64,000 nucleotides of DNA. Source: Saposhnikovia divaricata (lineage: Eukaryota > Streptophyta > Magnoliopsida > Apiales > Apiaceae). The notes beneath the pieces are model-generated. The model had not been told where the DNA came from, did not search any database, and saw nothing but the letters and a program-made list of their open reading frames with translations. Position 1 is the stretch's first letter. The number at the start of each line of letters is the position of its first letter. The position numbers and the translations under genes were made by a program. The stretch is from the NCBI GenBank assembly GCA_036435485.1, contig CM071599.1, forward strand, positions 205,877,178-205,941,177, written 5' to 3'. Shown in pieces: positions 36,410 to 47,283 of the stretch.

Positions 36410-37221
36410 GTGTAAATGCCAGTGGTTTTCTCCTATTGCCTTTATTAAAATTATATTGTGAATCCTAGCTCTAGTTCTTGTTTAATCAGATTGAAAATTA
36501 TAATAACCAATCATCTGTACATTTCCTAATCTAATCTTATACTAAGCATACTATTTTAGTATAGCAATTTTGTAGCTTGACCCATCTGGAGGCAATTAAG
36601 TAGATATTAGAATGAAAAGTCTGACTTTTATCTCTGCATAGCATAAACCCATCTATACTTTGTGCTACGAAAAATTGTACTGATACTAGCTCTTCGTTCA
36701 TTGTTGCTTTAATATAGTGTTACGTCAAATTTGTGAAAGATTTTTTTCCCTATTTTGATAATTAATAAACTCGTACACACATATCTTGTTTTTGACAAAA
36801 TTCGAACATTCGACATCCGTTAAGACAAGCGAAATTTTACAAGCAGTCTTTGATAGATAATACTCTCTCACTCTCACCCAATTCTACTATTGCAACCAAA
36901 CAAAACTTTGGAAAAAACTCTAGATTAACCGAGTATTTGACTAGCATAACTGCATGCAACAGCCAACAAGAAATCAAGATAAATCCAGTTAAAACCATTA
37001 GATACTAACCTGATCAACAGATCCAATACATAAAATAGAAACCTAAAACAGATACAAAACACACAGTTAAGCTGCCAATACATATTACAGTACTTAGCAG
37101 CAAGTGGAAATCAAAACCCTAAAACTGGATTCAACAACAAGTGAAATATAAAGTTATAAACAAATAATGCAAAATGCTAGTGAATGTTGCATTTTTGTTC
37201 TTTTTTCATATCAGAGTAACA
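36410..37221. other. 3' flank of the receptor kinase and convergent spacer
   Basis: No further gene. The receptor kinase and the glycine-rich protein gene converge here. AT-rich, without recognised transposon ends. Confidence 0.5.
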
Positions 37222-37791
37222 TTAAGGTAAAAGACCTCCGCCAACACCAGCTGCACCCCCAACACCACCAGCCACACCACCTCCAACACCTCCGAGCCCA
37301 CCTAGTCCACCAGCACCGCCTCCAAGTCCACCAGCACCCCCTCCGAGTCCTCCAATCCCACCAAGTCCACCTGCACCACCACCAAGCCCACCTGCACCTC
37401 CAAGTCCACCGAGCCCACCTGCACTGCCAGCTCCACCAAGACCACCAAGCCCACCTGCACCGCCAGCTCCACCAAAACCACCAAGCCCACCTGCACCACC
37501 AACTCCACCGAGTCCACCTATACCGCCAACAACACCAAGTGGAACCACACCTGCAACACCGCCAACTCCACCTACACCGCCAACACCACCAACACCTGCA
37601 ACACCGCCAACAGCACCACCAACTCCAACAAAGCCCACAACACACTTCTTGTCCTTAACATTTTTGCCACCATTAGTTTTGGTGGCAACAACAACAGTCT
37701 GCGTTTCCACATGTTTTTCAGTAGGAATTTTACGTGCCATTGCATGCACAAGTACTAGAGAAAGTACAAACACTACGTACAACTTTGCCAT
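37222..37791 (-). CDS. Secreted glycine-rich cell-wall-type protein
   Basis: 189 aa in a single exon, start ATG at 37791 (MAKLYVVFVLSLVLVHAMA), an obvious signal peptide of about 20 residues. An upstream in-frame ATG at 37812 would put charged residues before the hydrophobic core and is less likely. A short basic segment with one cysteine (KDKKCVVGF) follows. The rest, about residues 60-189, consists of GG-hydrophobic repeats (GGLGG, GGAGG, GGVGG), ending GGGLLP. Plant glycine-rich proteins of this form are structural or associated with the cell wall. A TATA-like element (CATAAATAC on the minus strand, about 37907-37899) lies about 110 bp upstream. Strong strand asymmetry produces a long open His/Gln-rich frame on the opposite strand, which is not a gene. 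Confidence 0.88.
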   Translation of the reverse strand: MAKLYVVFVLSLVLVHAMARKIPTEKHVETQTVVVATKTNGGKNVKDKKCVVGFVGVGGAVGGVAGVGGVGGVGGVGGVAGVVPLGVVGGIGGLGGVGGAGGLGGFGGAGGAGGLGGLGGAGSAGGLGGLGGAGGLGGGAGGLGGIGGLGGGAGGLGGGAGGLGGLGGVGGGVAGGVGGAAGVGGGLLP

Positions 37792-39127
37792 TTCTCTCTC
37801 ACTTTCACACACACAGTTATTATAGTACTAGTAGTAGTACGTACCTCAAGAAAGTACACTGCGAATGTTTTGTTTGTAAAAACACATTGCGAAAGTAGGT
37901 ATTTATGTACAAAAGCAAAGGAGGAGGACAGCTGTGGTAATTAAAGGAATGCATTAAAATTTGCTCGAGAATAGCATTTTGCACTGTTGGAGTGAAGAAG
38001 TAATAATGGAATTCAGAGTTTGGTCAACGAGGAGAGAGTAAATTTAAGGAAGTAATGTCAACCCTTGCCTTGTGAACAAAATTTAGTAATGGTACCACGC
38101 ATTTCAAGGTTTACTCCATAATTAAATACTCCTGTACTCTTCTGACAAAAAAAAAAAAGAAAAATACTCCTGTACTCGAACTTGCTTGCCAGCTTTATCT
38201 CGTTTGAGTTATTTTTCCTTTGAGAAATTACCATAATTACGTTCTTTTCTATTATTTATTTCCATTTATAGGGTCCTACCATTGCTACCAAGTTTGTTTT
38301 CATTTTTACTACCCAACACTTTCTATTCGCGAAAAGACGGCCTCGGCGCCTCATCCCTCCTCAAGTCCTTATCTCTATCACTATGTAGTTTATTATCTCC
38401 TCCAATCTTCATCACGCTACTACCCCAAATCATTTCTAATTATTTTGTCCTCCATCTTTTCATGTCCCTTCTTTCTTCTTAATTATTTATTCGTTTTTTA
38501 GTTTACAAAACCAATTCAAAAAATTCTAAACTTACAACAATCAATTGTGTATATACATACATACATATATACACATATATGCCAATTTATAAATCGATTT
38601 GAATGATTTAAATCACATAGATGAAATGAATTATAATTCTTTTTTAACAAGAAGTAAATTTATTAGAGTTAAACATGAAGGTTAGTTCATGATTAACAGG
38701 TAAAAATTGACAATAACAATAATCGAAGTTGATTCTGATCGTTGTTGCGCAACAGATTGCAAGCAAGCAGTTGCACATGAGATTGCAAAATGTTTGCAAA
38801 TTACTTTTAAAAAATTCTTATTTTTGCAAATTTTTTAGAAAAATCGTATTTTTGCAAAAAAATCTATAGTAGGTATTTTTCAAAAAACCTATTTTTCTTT
38901 GAGAATTTACCAAAAATACTAGGTTTAAAGTTTCTCTTTGCAAAAATACCATCTTCTTTAATTAATTGCATATTTACTATCTTAATTGCAAAAATAGTAT
39001 CTTTCCTTTTTCAATCCAATTTTATTTTTTTTTTAAAAAAAAACTTTTTTAAAAAATAATTCGGATGAACAGTAACATGCCACGTGACAGGCCACGTGAC
39101 AGGTTATTGTTCATCGATTTTTTTTTT
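37792..39127. other. Promoter side of the glycine-rich protein gene and spacer
   Basis: No gene recognised. 38760-39060 carries TTTGCAAAAATA-type repeats that may be the edge of a larger degraded element. GCCACGTGACAG is directly repeated at 39078-39101. Confidence 0.45.
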
Positions 39128-39459
39128 AAGGTGGGGTGATTTTGGGTTGCAAGGCCCGGCTAGAGGCCATATTCAACTGAATGCAACCACATGCAATTTT
39201 TTTTAAGGTGGGGTGATTTTGGTGGATTTGGGTTGCAAGGCCCCGCCAGGGACCACATTCAACTGAATGCAACTACATGCAACTTTTTTTTAAGGTGCGG
39301 TGATTTTGGTGGATTTGGGTTGCATGGCCCCACCAGGTGCCATATTCAACTGAATGCAACCACATGCAACTTTTTTTTTTAAGGTGGGGTGATTTTGGTG
39401 GATTTGGGTTGCAAGCCCCGCCAGGGGCCATATTCAACTGAATGCAACCACATGCAACT
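39128..39459 (+). repeat. Tandem repeat, four units of ~77-89 bp
   Basis: Units start at 39128, 39205, 39292 and 39381 with AAGGTGGGGTGATTTTGG. They contain GGGTTGCAAGGCCCCGCCAG and end CTGAATGCAACCACATGCAA plus a T run. A fold-back module follows (39465-39610) made of GTTGCATGTGGTTGCATTC and GACAACTGAAAAATGGAA with inverted copies. Confidence 0.88.
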
Positions 39460-39615
39460 GAAAAACGAAAGTTACATTCAGTTGCATGTGGTTGCATTCA
39501 GTTGCATAAGAAAGTTCCATTTTTCAGTTGTTATTTTCGATGACAACTGAAAAATGGAAATTATATATAGAGTTAAAAAAAGTGGTCGAAAATGACAATT
39601 GAAAAATGGAACTTG

Positions 39616-39658
<43 letters not shown>

Positions 39659-40321
39659 TACTGGTAATAAGTCAATAGACATCAGTTCTGGGCTGATGTA
39701 AAAAGTTTCAAAAACCGATGTCTAGGTGGGTGTTGTTAAAAGTCCATGTGTTTTACATCGGTTCTGGACCGATGTTAAAAATGACGTATTACATCAATTC
39801 GTAACCGATGTAAAATAGTGGTCAACAGCATCAGTTTATAGAAAAGAACCGATGTCTAAACTCATGTACTACATCGGTTTTAGGTAGAAAATCGACGTTG
39901 TAATTGGTATATTACATCGGTTTTAACTAAAAAACTGATGTTGTAAAGTGTATACCACATCGGTTCTTAACCGGTGTCAAATAGCTCCACAAAATTTGCC
40001 AAATAAGACATCAGTTTTTAGGTGATGTGTTAAAGGCTCAAATTGATGTCTGTTTTTTGCAAGAACATCAGTTTTGCTTTCAAAAGTGATGTCTGTGCCC
40101 AAAAATTTACCAAAATCAACATTGCATTCAAATACATTTATATACCATCAAAGTTAGCAATACAAAACATTCACCCAAAAGCATAATTCATTAACAATCT
40201 ACTACTACACCAAACTCCATATCCACAACTACCTCAACTACAAATATATTCTTAAGTTCACAATAACAAACAAACTCCTCAACTACTAATAATTTGAAAC
40301 TTTAACAATACTATATAAACT

Positions 40322-40883
40322 TCACACAGCATTGGTCTTTCCCCTATTTTCCACTGGATGCCCTCTGCTAGATGCTCCTTGTTTGGCTTCGGCATTACAA
40401 AATTTGGATCAGCCCTATGGTAACTGCATATGCAGTGATGCTCTTCTTGCAATCGGCATATCCGAAACAATTGGTTGCCATTGTTGCTTGATACCGTTGT
40501 GCGACTGAACAGAACCCGAGGCAGAGGATATTGAGTAATTGCCTTGATTTTCGACAAATTTGCTTGTGCTGCTGGAGGGTATAACAAAGCCTGTGGAGGT
40601 GTTAACTGGGCTCACAGACTTGCTTGCCAATTGCATCACTTGTTGAGCTTTCACAGCTGAAATGTCATCGATTACCAAAACTTGCCCCGCGTAGAAAATA
40701 GTCATCTGGCCATTTTTAGGCTCGGATTCAGCTTGTTCACTAGGAAAATCAAAACCAAAATTCTTTTAGTAATTATCAACATAGTGGAGAAAGAAAGGAG
40801 AAAGGATATACAGTATTAGCAAAGAAGGAGAAAAGAAAGATTACAAACCTGGAGGTGGTGATACTAATGGCATCATCCTGCAT
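40322..40883 (-). pseudogene. Captured JAZ/TIFY repressor fragment
   Basis: JAZ proteins repress jasmonate-responsive transcription. Exon-like pieces 40883-40849 and 40739-40415 are joined by a 109-bp intron with GT and AG in place. The frame reads MQDDAISITTSSEQAESEP into the TIFY domain (MTIFYAGQVLVIDDISAVKA) and then the start of the Jas motif (DMPIARRASLH). The Jas motif is cut: the expected basic RFLEKRKDR part is absent, and the frame hits TAG after MQLP (stop at 40415). An in-frame downstream tail (GASSRGHPVENRG, to TGA at 40322) looks like a C-terminal remnant. A product would keep the protein-interaction TIFY domain but lack most of the COI1/MYC-binding degron. Confidence 0.85.
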
Positions 40884-41601
40884 GCTAGCAAAGGTAAATG
40901 TGCTGCGGTGATAAGATTAAGCAATTATAATTGATTAAACATTGTCGTATAATTAAATAAATAAAAACATGTAACATGTCTATAGGTACAAGGAATTAAA
41001 AATATAATAGGTACAAGGAATTATATTTTAAAACCCGAATGAGAAGCTTAAACTTCTTGTACCACCGAGTTGAGGGTTTGCCCCTTGTCCAGCATTATTT
41101 ACCAATAGATTAAGAGGCAACCTATCCAGCATTGATTACAAGGTGAGATCAAACATTCTGGAATTATGTGCTGCACATGCATAAAAAATGCTTAAACAAA
41201 AATTTACCAGGATAAAATCATCACAGTGTAGTAGGTAATACATATACGAGACCACTGTATAGTGCATATACATGTGTTTTTTGAGCAGAAAATTTAGCCT
41301 GCAAACTACAAACAGGTAAATTGTATTACTAAGACTTGTGATTTATAGTACTGGTAATGAGAATGCAGTGTTGTGACCGACTGATTTTTTGTAGCTGATC
41401 TGAACATGGCCCGTATATCTACATAGTGTGTGTTGGAATTTCATGCATCTATTGGTATAGCCAATGTTTAATGCATCTTTCGTTTTAATTCTACTCTATC
41501 CTTCACATCTACCACCGCAGCTACCTAAAAACAAGTGTATACGACAATGTTACTGCATGTTCATAATTCAAATAAAATTTAAGAGTTTAATTTGGCAATA
41601 C

Positions 41602-41865
41602 CTGCTCAATGAGATTATCAAGTACGGACTGAGCACTTAAGAACCACTGGATGTACGCATTTATTGTTTCAGATTGAAATGAACCTATCATTCTCGCAAA
41701 GAAGTAACATCTAAGGAAAGGCAATGCCCAGTATGTACGTAAGGTATACAAGCTGGCAATGTGCTTATTCCCATGTAATGCATATGTGTCAACCATCTCT
41801 CTCTATCCTGATTCAAACTCTTCCACCGAGCGCAAATCATAAAGCCGGAGGAACTCTGCTTCCAT
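41602..41865 (-). pseudogene. Captured FAR1-RELATED SEQUENCE (FRS) exon fragment
   Basis: One exon-like segment between an AG (41867-41866) and a GT donor (CAG|GTATTG, 41601). It encodes HGNKHIASLYTLRTYWALPF, LRCYFFARM, GSFQSETINAYI and VLDNLIEQ. This matches the MULE-transposase-derived core of FHY3/FAR1-family proteins (usual pattern W-Y-R-YFFAGM-T-SES-N). An in-frame TAG lies near 41805, before MVDTYALHG. Only one exon of a much longer gene is present. Confidence 0.75.
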
Positions 41866-42452
41866 CTATCAAATTGTGAACCAAGCAGTATGGAAAACAA
41901 ATTTGAAAAGTTTGGAACAAGTCATTATGTAGTCTACTCATCTAGGTTTAGAAATAAAGTTGTCATAATATGAACTACATCAGAATATCTTACTGCAATC
42001 CAATTTCCTGACAATAGATAATTTGTACGACAAAAATTGAATTCATTAATGACAGGCCTGTAAACTACAGTGCAGACTTCCAGCCTCCTGACATATATAA
42101 AGTCTGTACTTCAGTTTGCAAACATATATGTATATGACTAATTGGCAACATATTATCTTCCTGCACACTCCTAGAATTATTTAAGTGAAACAAGTGAAAA
42201 CACATACAGATAGGATTAAAACAAAGTCCGCCTAAACATGTTATAAAGTAGTTACTAACTAATAGTTAAAACAAAGTCCGCCTAATTTAGATTTCTTCTC
42301 TTCTAATAGTTACTAACTAGCTATAAAGTAGGATGAAAGCAATCTCCGCCTAAACATGTTTTATTGTGTGTGACATTTTAGACAGCATGCATGGTCACCT
42401 TTGCTGCTTGTATTCTTTTGTGCTCATAATTAACATGTCAGTGCAATTGTAG

Positions 42453-43556
42453 ATTGGTGAGGGTGAAAAACTAGTGAGGGCACTTTTTGGGGTTGCTAGT
42501 TGTCGTCAACCAGCTGTAATATTTGTGGATGAAATAGATTCACTTCTCTCGCATGTAAGATTTTATTAGCATGGACAAGGGATACAAAAAAGGGCAAATA
42601 ATTGATGAAATGGGATCGAGAAGACACCGGTCCTTCAGCATCCTCCGAGTATGCGAGCTTTCTCTGCGCCGCGTAAGGTGGACCACCGCCCTTTCTTTTC
42701 GTGCGACATATGCAGTGAGTTGAAGGATGCGTGTGGATATGTTAATGATCAAAGTACACATAATATGTGAATATTTTCACTTTATTAGCATCAGTTGGCC
42801 AATAGATTATTAGCCTTATTTTTTATCCCTAAGGTCATTGTTTCTGAGCAGTAATAAATCTACTAATAGACTCACTATGACTTTAGCGCAAGTCAGAAGG
42901 TGAACACGAATCAAGTAGGCGTCTGAAGACACAATTCCTCATTGAAATGGAAGGCTTTGACAGTAGGAGTGATGAAGTATTACTTATAGGTGATCTTGGA
43001 CTTCTATTCTACTTTGGCATTTAAGAATATTTCAGAACTTGTTGGCACTTATTTGGTTTTGGTCTTTTTCTTTGAGATTATCTTAATCATATAGTATGAA
43101 TCAAAAAACAAATGACTCTCACAGAACTTCAATTAAACAGAATCACTTTGAAGAAAATTATAATATATTTTTAGAAGGCAATGTGAATTCTGAATCTGCG
43201 GTATGGGAAAATATATGTAAATATCAGTCTACATACATCCAAATAATTCAAATATCAGTTAAATGCTTAAGTTTTTATAAATTAAACAGGAGCAACAAAT
43301 AGACCCCAAGAACTAGACGAAGCAGCTAGGAGGAGACTTGCTAAACAACTTTACATTCCCCTTCCTCCATCAGGTGCACATATTAGTGTCACTTACATCC
43401 TCTTGGAAATTGCTATAAATGAATATGTAACACTAACTACATCTGTTTTTGGAGACTTAGAAGCAAGAGCCTGGATTATAAGGAACCTCTTACAGAAGGA
43501 TGGATTATTTAAGCTCTCAGAAGAAGACACAAACACCATATGTAAACTAACAGAAG
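42453..43556 (+). pseudogene. Captured FIDGETIN-like AAA ATPase fragment (four exons with introns)
   Basis: Exon-like segments 42453-42554, 42887-42989, 43290-43373 and 43461-43556, each bounded by AG and GT, splice into one open frame. It encodes IGEGEKLVRALFGVASCRQP, Walker B (AVIFVDEIDSLLS), RKSEGEHESSRRLKTQFLIE, sensor 1 (ATNRPQELDEAARRR with the arginine finger) and EARAWIIRNLL. This is the middle of the AAA domain of FIGL1/spastin-type ATPases. FIGL1 disassembles recombinase filaments and spastin severs microtubules. The Walker A exon and the C-terminus are missing, so no ATPase could result. Introns are retained, so capture was at DNA level. It is on the strand opposite to the other three fragments. 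Confidence 0.85.
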
Positions 43557-44057
43557 GTGTCCTTTCCACACTACTCCTTACGTTACTTAATGACATGTGA
43601 CTTTGTTTTAATCCTATCTGTATGTGTTTTAAAAGACTTCTCACATTGGTATTTATATTCTCAGAACACTATTGAGTCTTCACAAACTATTAATAAGACT
43701 CCTAACTTCTGGCATTTCCTATTATTTTCTATCAAGTATCTAATTTGAGATATGTGCTTAACAGACTATCGCTACAGCCTACAAGCTAAACGCAGATGGC
43801 AGTTGATCTATCTATGTGCGTGCTCGACATGGAAATCACCTAACTGATGATAAAAAAATTGTAATGCATGTCTTCTAGTGCAGCTACTGATTATTTTGGA
43901 TATATTCCCACATAAGGCTAGAAGTTGAGATTAGGCAAAGAGGCAAGTTGAAACAGCAAAATCATACATGACAAAACAGAGTACAAAATACTTTTTTAAT
44001 GTATCAAAATATAATGTTAAAAATTAAGGAATTAAGAAATCTACAAAAACAACTCAC

Positions 44058-44732
44058 CAAGTACGTGAGAATAGCATTCAATATGGCTTCTTCATCATCT
44101 TCACCAACACGTATATTTTAGAAAAAACTTAACTGAGTACTAATTTCACAATAAAACGACCACTTCGATCCAATCAAAATAAACAAGAACAACTTTACCA
44201 TGTTCCCCTATTGCCTTAAACAAAACTCTCGATGGGTATCCCATTTCCAAAAAATAGTCACTCATCTTGCTGCCTGAAGTACTTGACTGAACAACAAAAA
44301 CAATGTATATATTTACCAATACAACACATATAATGTCATTATACAAGGAAATAACAATATAACTAACAAGAAATAAGAAAACAAACATTAATAAAATCAT
44401 TTTCCCAATTGTTCCTTCATTTCGACTTATAAATCAGGTCAATAACATAAACAGTATTATAGCCTCAGCTAATTCATCGCAAATCAGTAACTAAGTATAA
44501 TTTACATATAAAGGATTTCAGACATACACACACAAAGTGATACAACAGACCTAATAAAATCAAGTGATTTTAGAGCTTTATCATCAAAATTGAAAAGAAA
44601 AACAGAGCATAAATTGACCTCACAAGTCTGTGGAGTGGAGACTAGAATAGGAACCAAAATTGAGGAAACTAAACTAAATGTCTCAACCTCATCATCGCTC
44701 CAATCAATATCCTCACTCTCTCCACTCGACAT
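44058..44732 (-). pseudogene. Captured DRM-type DNA methyltransferase 5' fragment (UBA domain)
   Basis: Three exon-like pieces. ATG 44732 gives MSSGESEDIDWSDDE, with a GT available right after it (GAG|GTTGAG). Segment 44286-44199 (after AG, before GTAAAG) gives SSTSGSKMSDYFLEMGYPSR and VLFKAIGEHG. Segment 44104-44058 gives EDDEEAILNAILTYL before GTGAGT. Joined, they form a UBA domain like that of DRM2 (SKAIDHFLAMGF ... KAIQEHGEDNMEAI). DRM2 is the de novo methyltransferase of RNA-directed DNA methylation, and its UBA domains precede the catalytic part. No catalytic region is present. The third piece lacks an AG at its 5' border (TTG instead). Confidence 0.72.
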
Positions 44733-44792
44733 CTGCTTCCACAAATTCAAAATTAACAAAAGATACATACACGTAGATACTTATATATAGAG

Positions 44793-44817
44793 GGAGAGGG
44801 AGAGGGAGAGGGAGAGC

Positions 44818-44863
<46 letters not shown>
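44793..44863. repeat. (GA)n / GAGGGA microsatellite
   Basis: GAGGGA repeats then pure GA. It lies just 5' of the captured DRM ATG, where a GA/CT leader tract would be in a host gene. Confidence 0.9.
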
Positions 44864-44866
<3 letters not shown>

Positions 44867-44869
44867 GAG

Positions 44870-45300
44870 ACAACTTAACATGAAATCAAACTTTGATTTT
44901 TCAAACAAAAATTGACATCGAAAAATACTTACTAATCGAAATCGAAAATACTTACTTACTAATTAAGATTCGACCTAATTAATTGCCTCCAAGAGCACCA
45001 ATTAACAGAAATCGAAAGGTAGGGTTCGACCTAATTGGGATTCGAAATGGGGTTTTGAAATCTAGGGTTTTAATTTGGGGGTTTATAATCTAGGGTTCTT
45101 CAAATTTCGTGGGTTGTGAGTGAAATTAGTGATAGTGAGTTTGAGTTTGAGTGAGATTTGAGTGAGGTTTGAGTGTGAGGAGCGGGAGTGTGGTTTCAGT
45201 ACGAGGAGGGAAATGAAATGTCTGAAGAGGGGGAAATGTTTCTAAGGGAAAGCGGGCTGAAAATTTACATTATTAGAGGGAAAAAAGGATTCGTTTTTTT
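44870..45300 (-). other. Probable captured 5' leader/promoter of the DRM-like gene
   Basis: No coding frame. TAGGGTTT motifs (45065-45100) and CA/GA-rich leader-like sequence on the minus strand suggest the capture included upstream DNA. Confidence 0.35.
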
Positions 45301-45469
45301 TAAAGTAGTTAATACATCGGTTTAAAGTGCAACTGATGTCTGAAACATACTTTAACATCAGTTATAGTAAAACCGATGTAAAACATACCTTTAATATCGG
45401 TCAAAAACGTAACCGATGTTAAAGGGGTGATGTCTATTAACTCTTTTCTTGTAGTGTATATAAAGTGGT

Positions 45470-45573
45470 AGAAAATGACAACTGAAAAATGGAATTTGCA
45501 ATCACAAATTCAGTTGCATGTGGTTGCATTCAGTTGCATAAGAAAGTTCCATTTTTCAGTTGTCATTTTCGAC

Positions 45574-45575
<2 letters not shown>
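45470..45575. repeat. Fold-back module of the repeat surrounding the CACTA element
   Basis: GAAAATGACAACTGAAAAATGG and its complement lie about 60 bp apart around CAGTTGCATGTGGTTGCATT. The same module is at 39465-39610, on the other side of the CACTA insertion. Confidence 0.75.

Positions 45576-45576
<1 letters not shown>

Positions 45577-45632
<56 letters not shown>
45577..45632. repeat. (CA)n(TA)n microsatellite
   Basis: About 13 CA units then about 16 TA units. Confidence 0.95.
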
Positions 45633-45634
<2 letters not shown>

Positions 45635-46025
45635 AGAAAAGTTCTATGTAGTACTCATTTAATTGGAATACTTGGAGTACATATACATTCTGCATTCATA
45701 ATTTTTTGCAAACATTATTATATGAATATCATAATTTCATTGATAATCTTGAAAATCATGTATGTTTTGCAATATGTTCATCTTGAAAATTATTTATGTT
45801 TTTCAATCAGAATATATATGTTTTGCAATCCAAATGTGTTTCGCAGAATAATTCATTTTGCAATATTTTGTTAGCAAAACATACAAAAATTTTCAATGTT
45901 TTCAATGAAATAGTAATATTCATGTTATAATCTTTGCAAAATAATAAAATTTGCAAAATTTGGAATGCAAAATGTTTACGTACTCCAAGTACTCCAATTA
46001 AATGAGTACCTCATAAAACTTTACT
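45633..46025. mobile_element. MITE embedded in a (TA)n tract, about 393 bp
   Basis: Inverted ends share TACTCATTTAATTGGA(A/G)TAC followed by TTGGAGTAC. (TA)n tracts lie directly on both sides (to 45632; 46026-46048), as for Micron-type MITEs that target TA microsatellites. Interior AT-rich, non-coding. Confidence 0.7.
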
Positions 46026-46048
46026 ATATATATATATATATATATATA

Positions 46049-47255
46049 GGGTGCTTCTCAGCGAGGAACTGATATTATTGGGTAACTAAGTAACTCTAAT
46101 CTTAACCATTCAATACTACTAAAAAAGGAGGATACGTTTTGAGGACACGTGTATAACGTCTGTTTAAAAAACTTATCAGCAAAAACCCTAATACACGTGA
46201 TATTTATATGTACGTGTTGTGTTTGGTTTTACATTCTTTTTTATCTTTCATTTTGTTATTATGTAATTCAAAATTGTCTTATATTCTATACAGAATATAA
46301 TTTTAAATATATAAAATAGTTTTTAATTTGACTAAATGAATAATTATCAAGTTAATGAAAAATATTAGTGTGTGTGATGTATTTTTAAAATACAGAAGAT
46401 TAATTTTAAATACAAAACATAAATTTTACATAACATAATTTTTAAATACAGAACATAATTTTTAATTTGATTAAAATGAATAATTTTCAAGTTGATGTAA
46501 ATATTAGAATGTGTGATATATTTTTGGTGTGTGTTGTATCTTCCATACCGAACACATTTTACCGCACTATACAGAACATAATTCTTAAAACAACATAATT
46601 TTTAATTTTATTAAAATGAATAAATTTCCAGTTGATGTAAATATTAGAATGTGTGATATATTTTTGGTTTGTGCTGTATTTTCTTTACCGATTACATGTT
46701 ATAGAATATATGTTCTGTTTATTTATATTGGGATATACCAGAATAAAATAACATTGTTTATAACGTGCCATAATATATTTATATTGGGATATTTTTGGTT
46801 TGATATTTTTTATGATTTATTTATTTTTAAGAATTTATACTTATGTGCCATAATTTATAATGTGTTCTGTATTTTTTTTTAGAAAATAAATACAAACTAT
46901 AGAATTATATGCTAACTCCTCTTATCATTTTAAAGATATATAACATCTAAAATGATGATTTTACTGTTTAAGTTGAAATTAGAAAAAAAATGATATTATC
47001 GATTTTACAAAAAAAAATTTATGTTCTGCATTAAAAATTGTTATATTCTCTATGTTATTTTAAAAAAAGTATCTTTAATATTTAGGTAATTGATTTTTTT
47101 TTTATGAAAAGAATGTAGAAAAAGAAAACAAGATGTCAGTTACAAAAAAAAAAGATGTCACTTAACAAGTGTCACGTGCATTAGGGTTTTGCTCATTAGT
47201 TTTTTAAACAGACGTTATACACGTGTTGTCCTGTAGTTGAGTTCCTCAGTTACTC
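46049..47255. mobile_element. Fold-back element, about 1.2 kb
   Basis: Left arm contains ACACGTGTATAACGTCTGTT then AAAAAACTTATCAGCAAAAA (46146-46185). The right arm is its complement (47180-47228). The outer ends GAGGAACTGATATTATTGGG and TGAGTTCCTCAGTTACTCAA are also partly inverted. The interior has three diverged copies of GTTGATGTAAATATTAGAAT (46325-46690). No coding region. Exact borders uncertain. Confidence 0.6.
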
Positions 47256-47283
47256 AATAAATGGAACTTGCAATCAGAAATTT

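Larger units (their letters stand above)
39656..45456. mobile_element. Non-autonomous CACTA (En/Spm) transposon carrying host gene fragments, 5801 bp
   Basis: Left end CACTACTGGTAATAAG, right end CTTTTCTTGTAGTG, with TAT on both sides (39653-39655 and 45457-45459), the 3-bp CACTA duplication. Both subterminal zones (39680-40100, 45305-45440) are crowded with ACATCGGTTT / AACCGATGT motifs in both orientations, as expected for transposase-binding repeats. No CACTA transposase domain is visible. Instead there are exon fragments of a JAZ/TIFY gene, a FAR1-related gene, a FIDGETIN-like AAA ATPase and a DRM-type methyltransferase. This is the layout called Pack-CACTA or Pack-TYPE. Confidence 0.9.

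Noticed and set aside
37167..37658. Long His/Gln-rich open frame on the plus strand
   Set aside because: Exact antisense of the glycine-rich protein gene. Low-complexity GGN codons leave the other strand free of stops.
45560..45874. 104-aa plus-strand frame
   Set aside because: It starts inside the (CA)n(TA)n microsatellite (His-Thr, Tyr-Ile repeats) and continues into a non-coding MITE.
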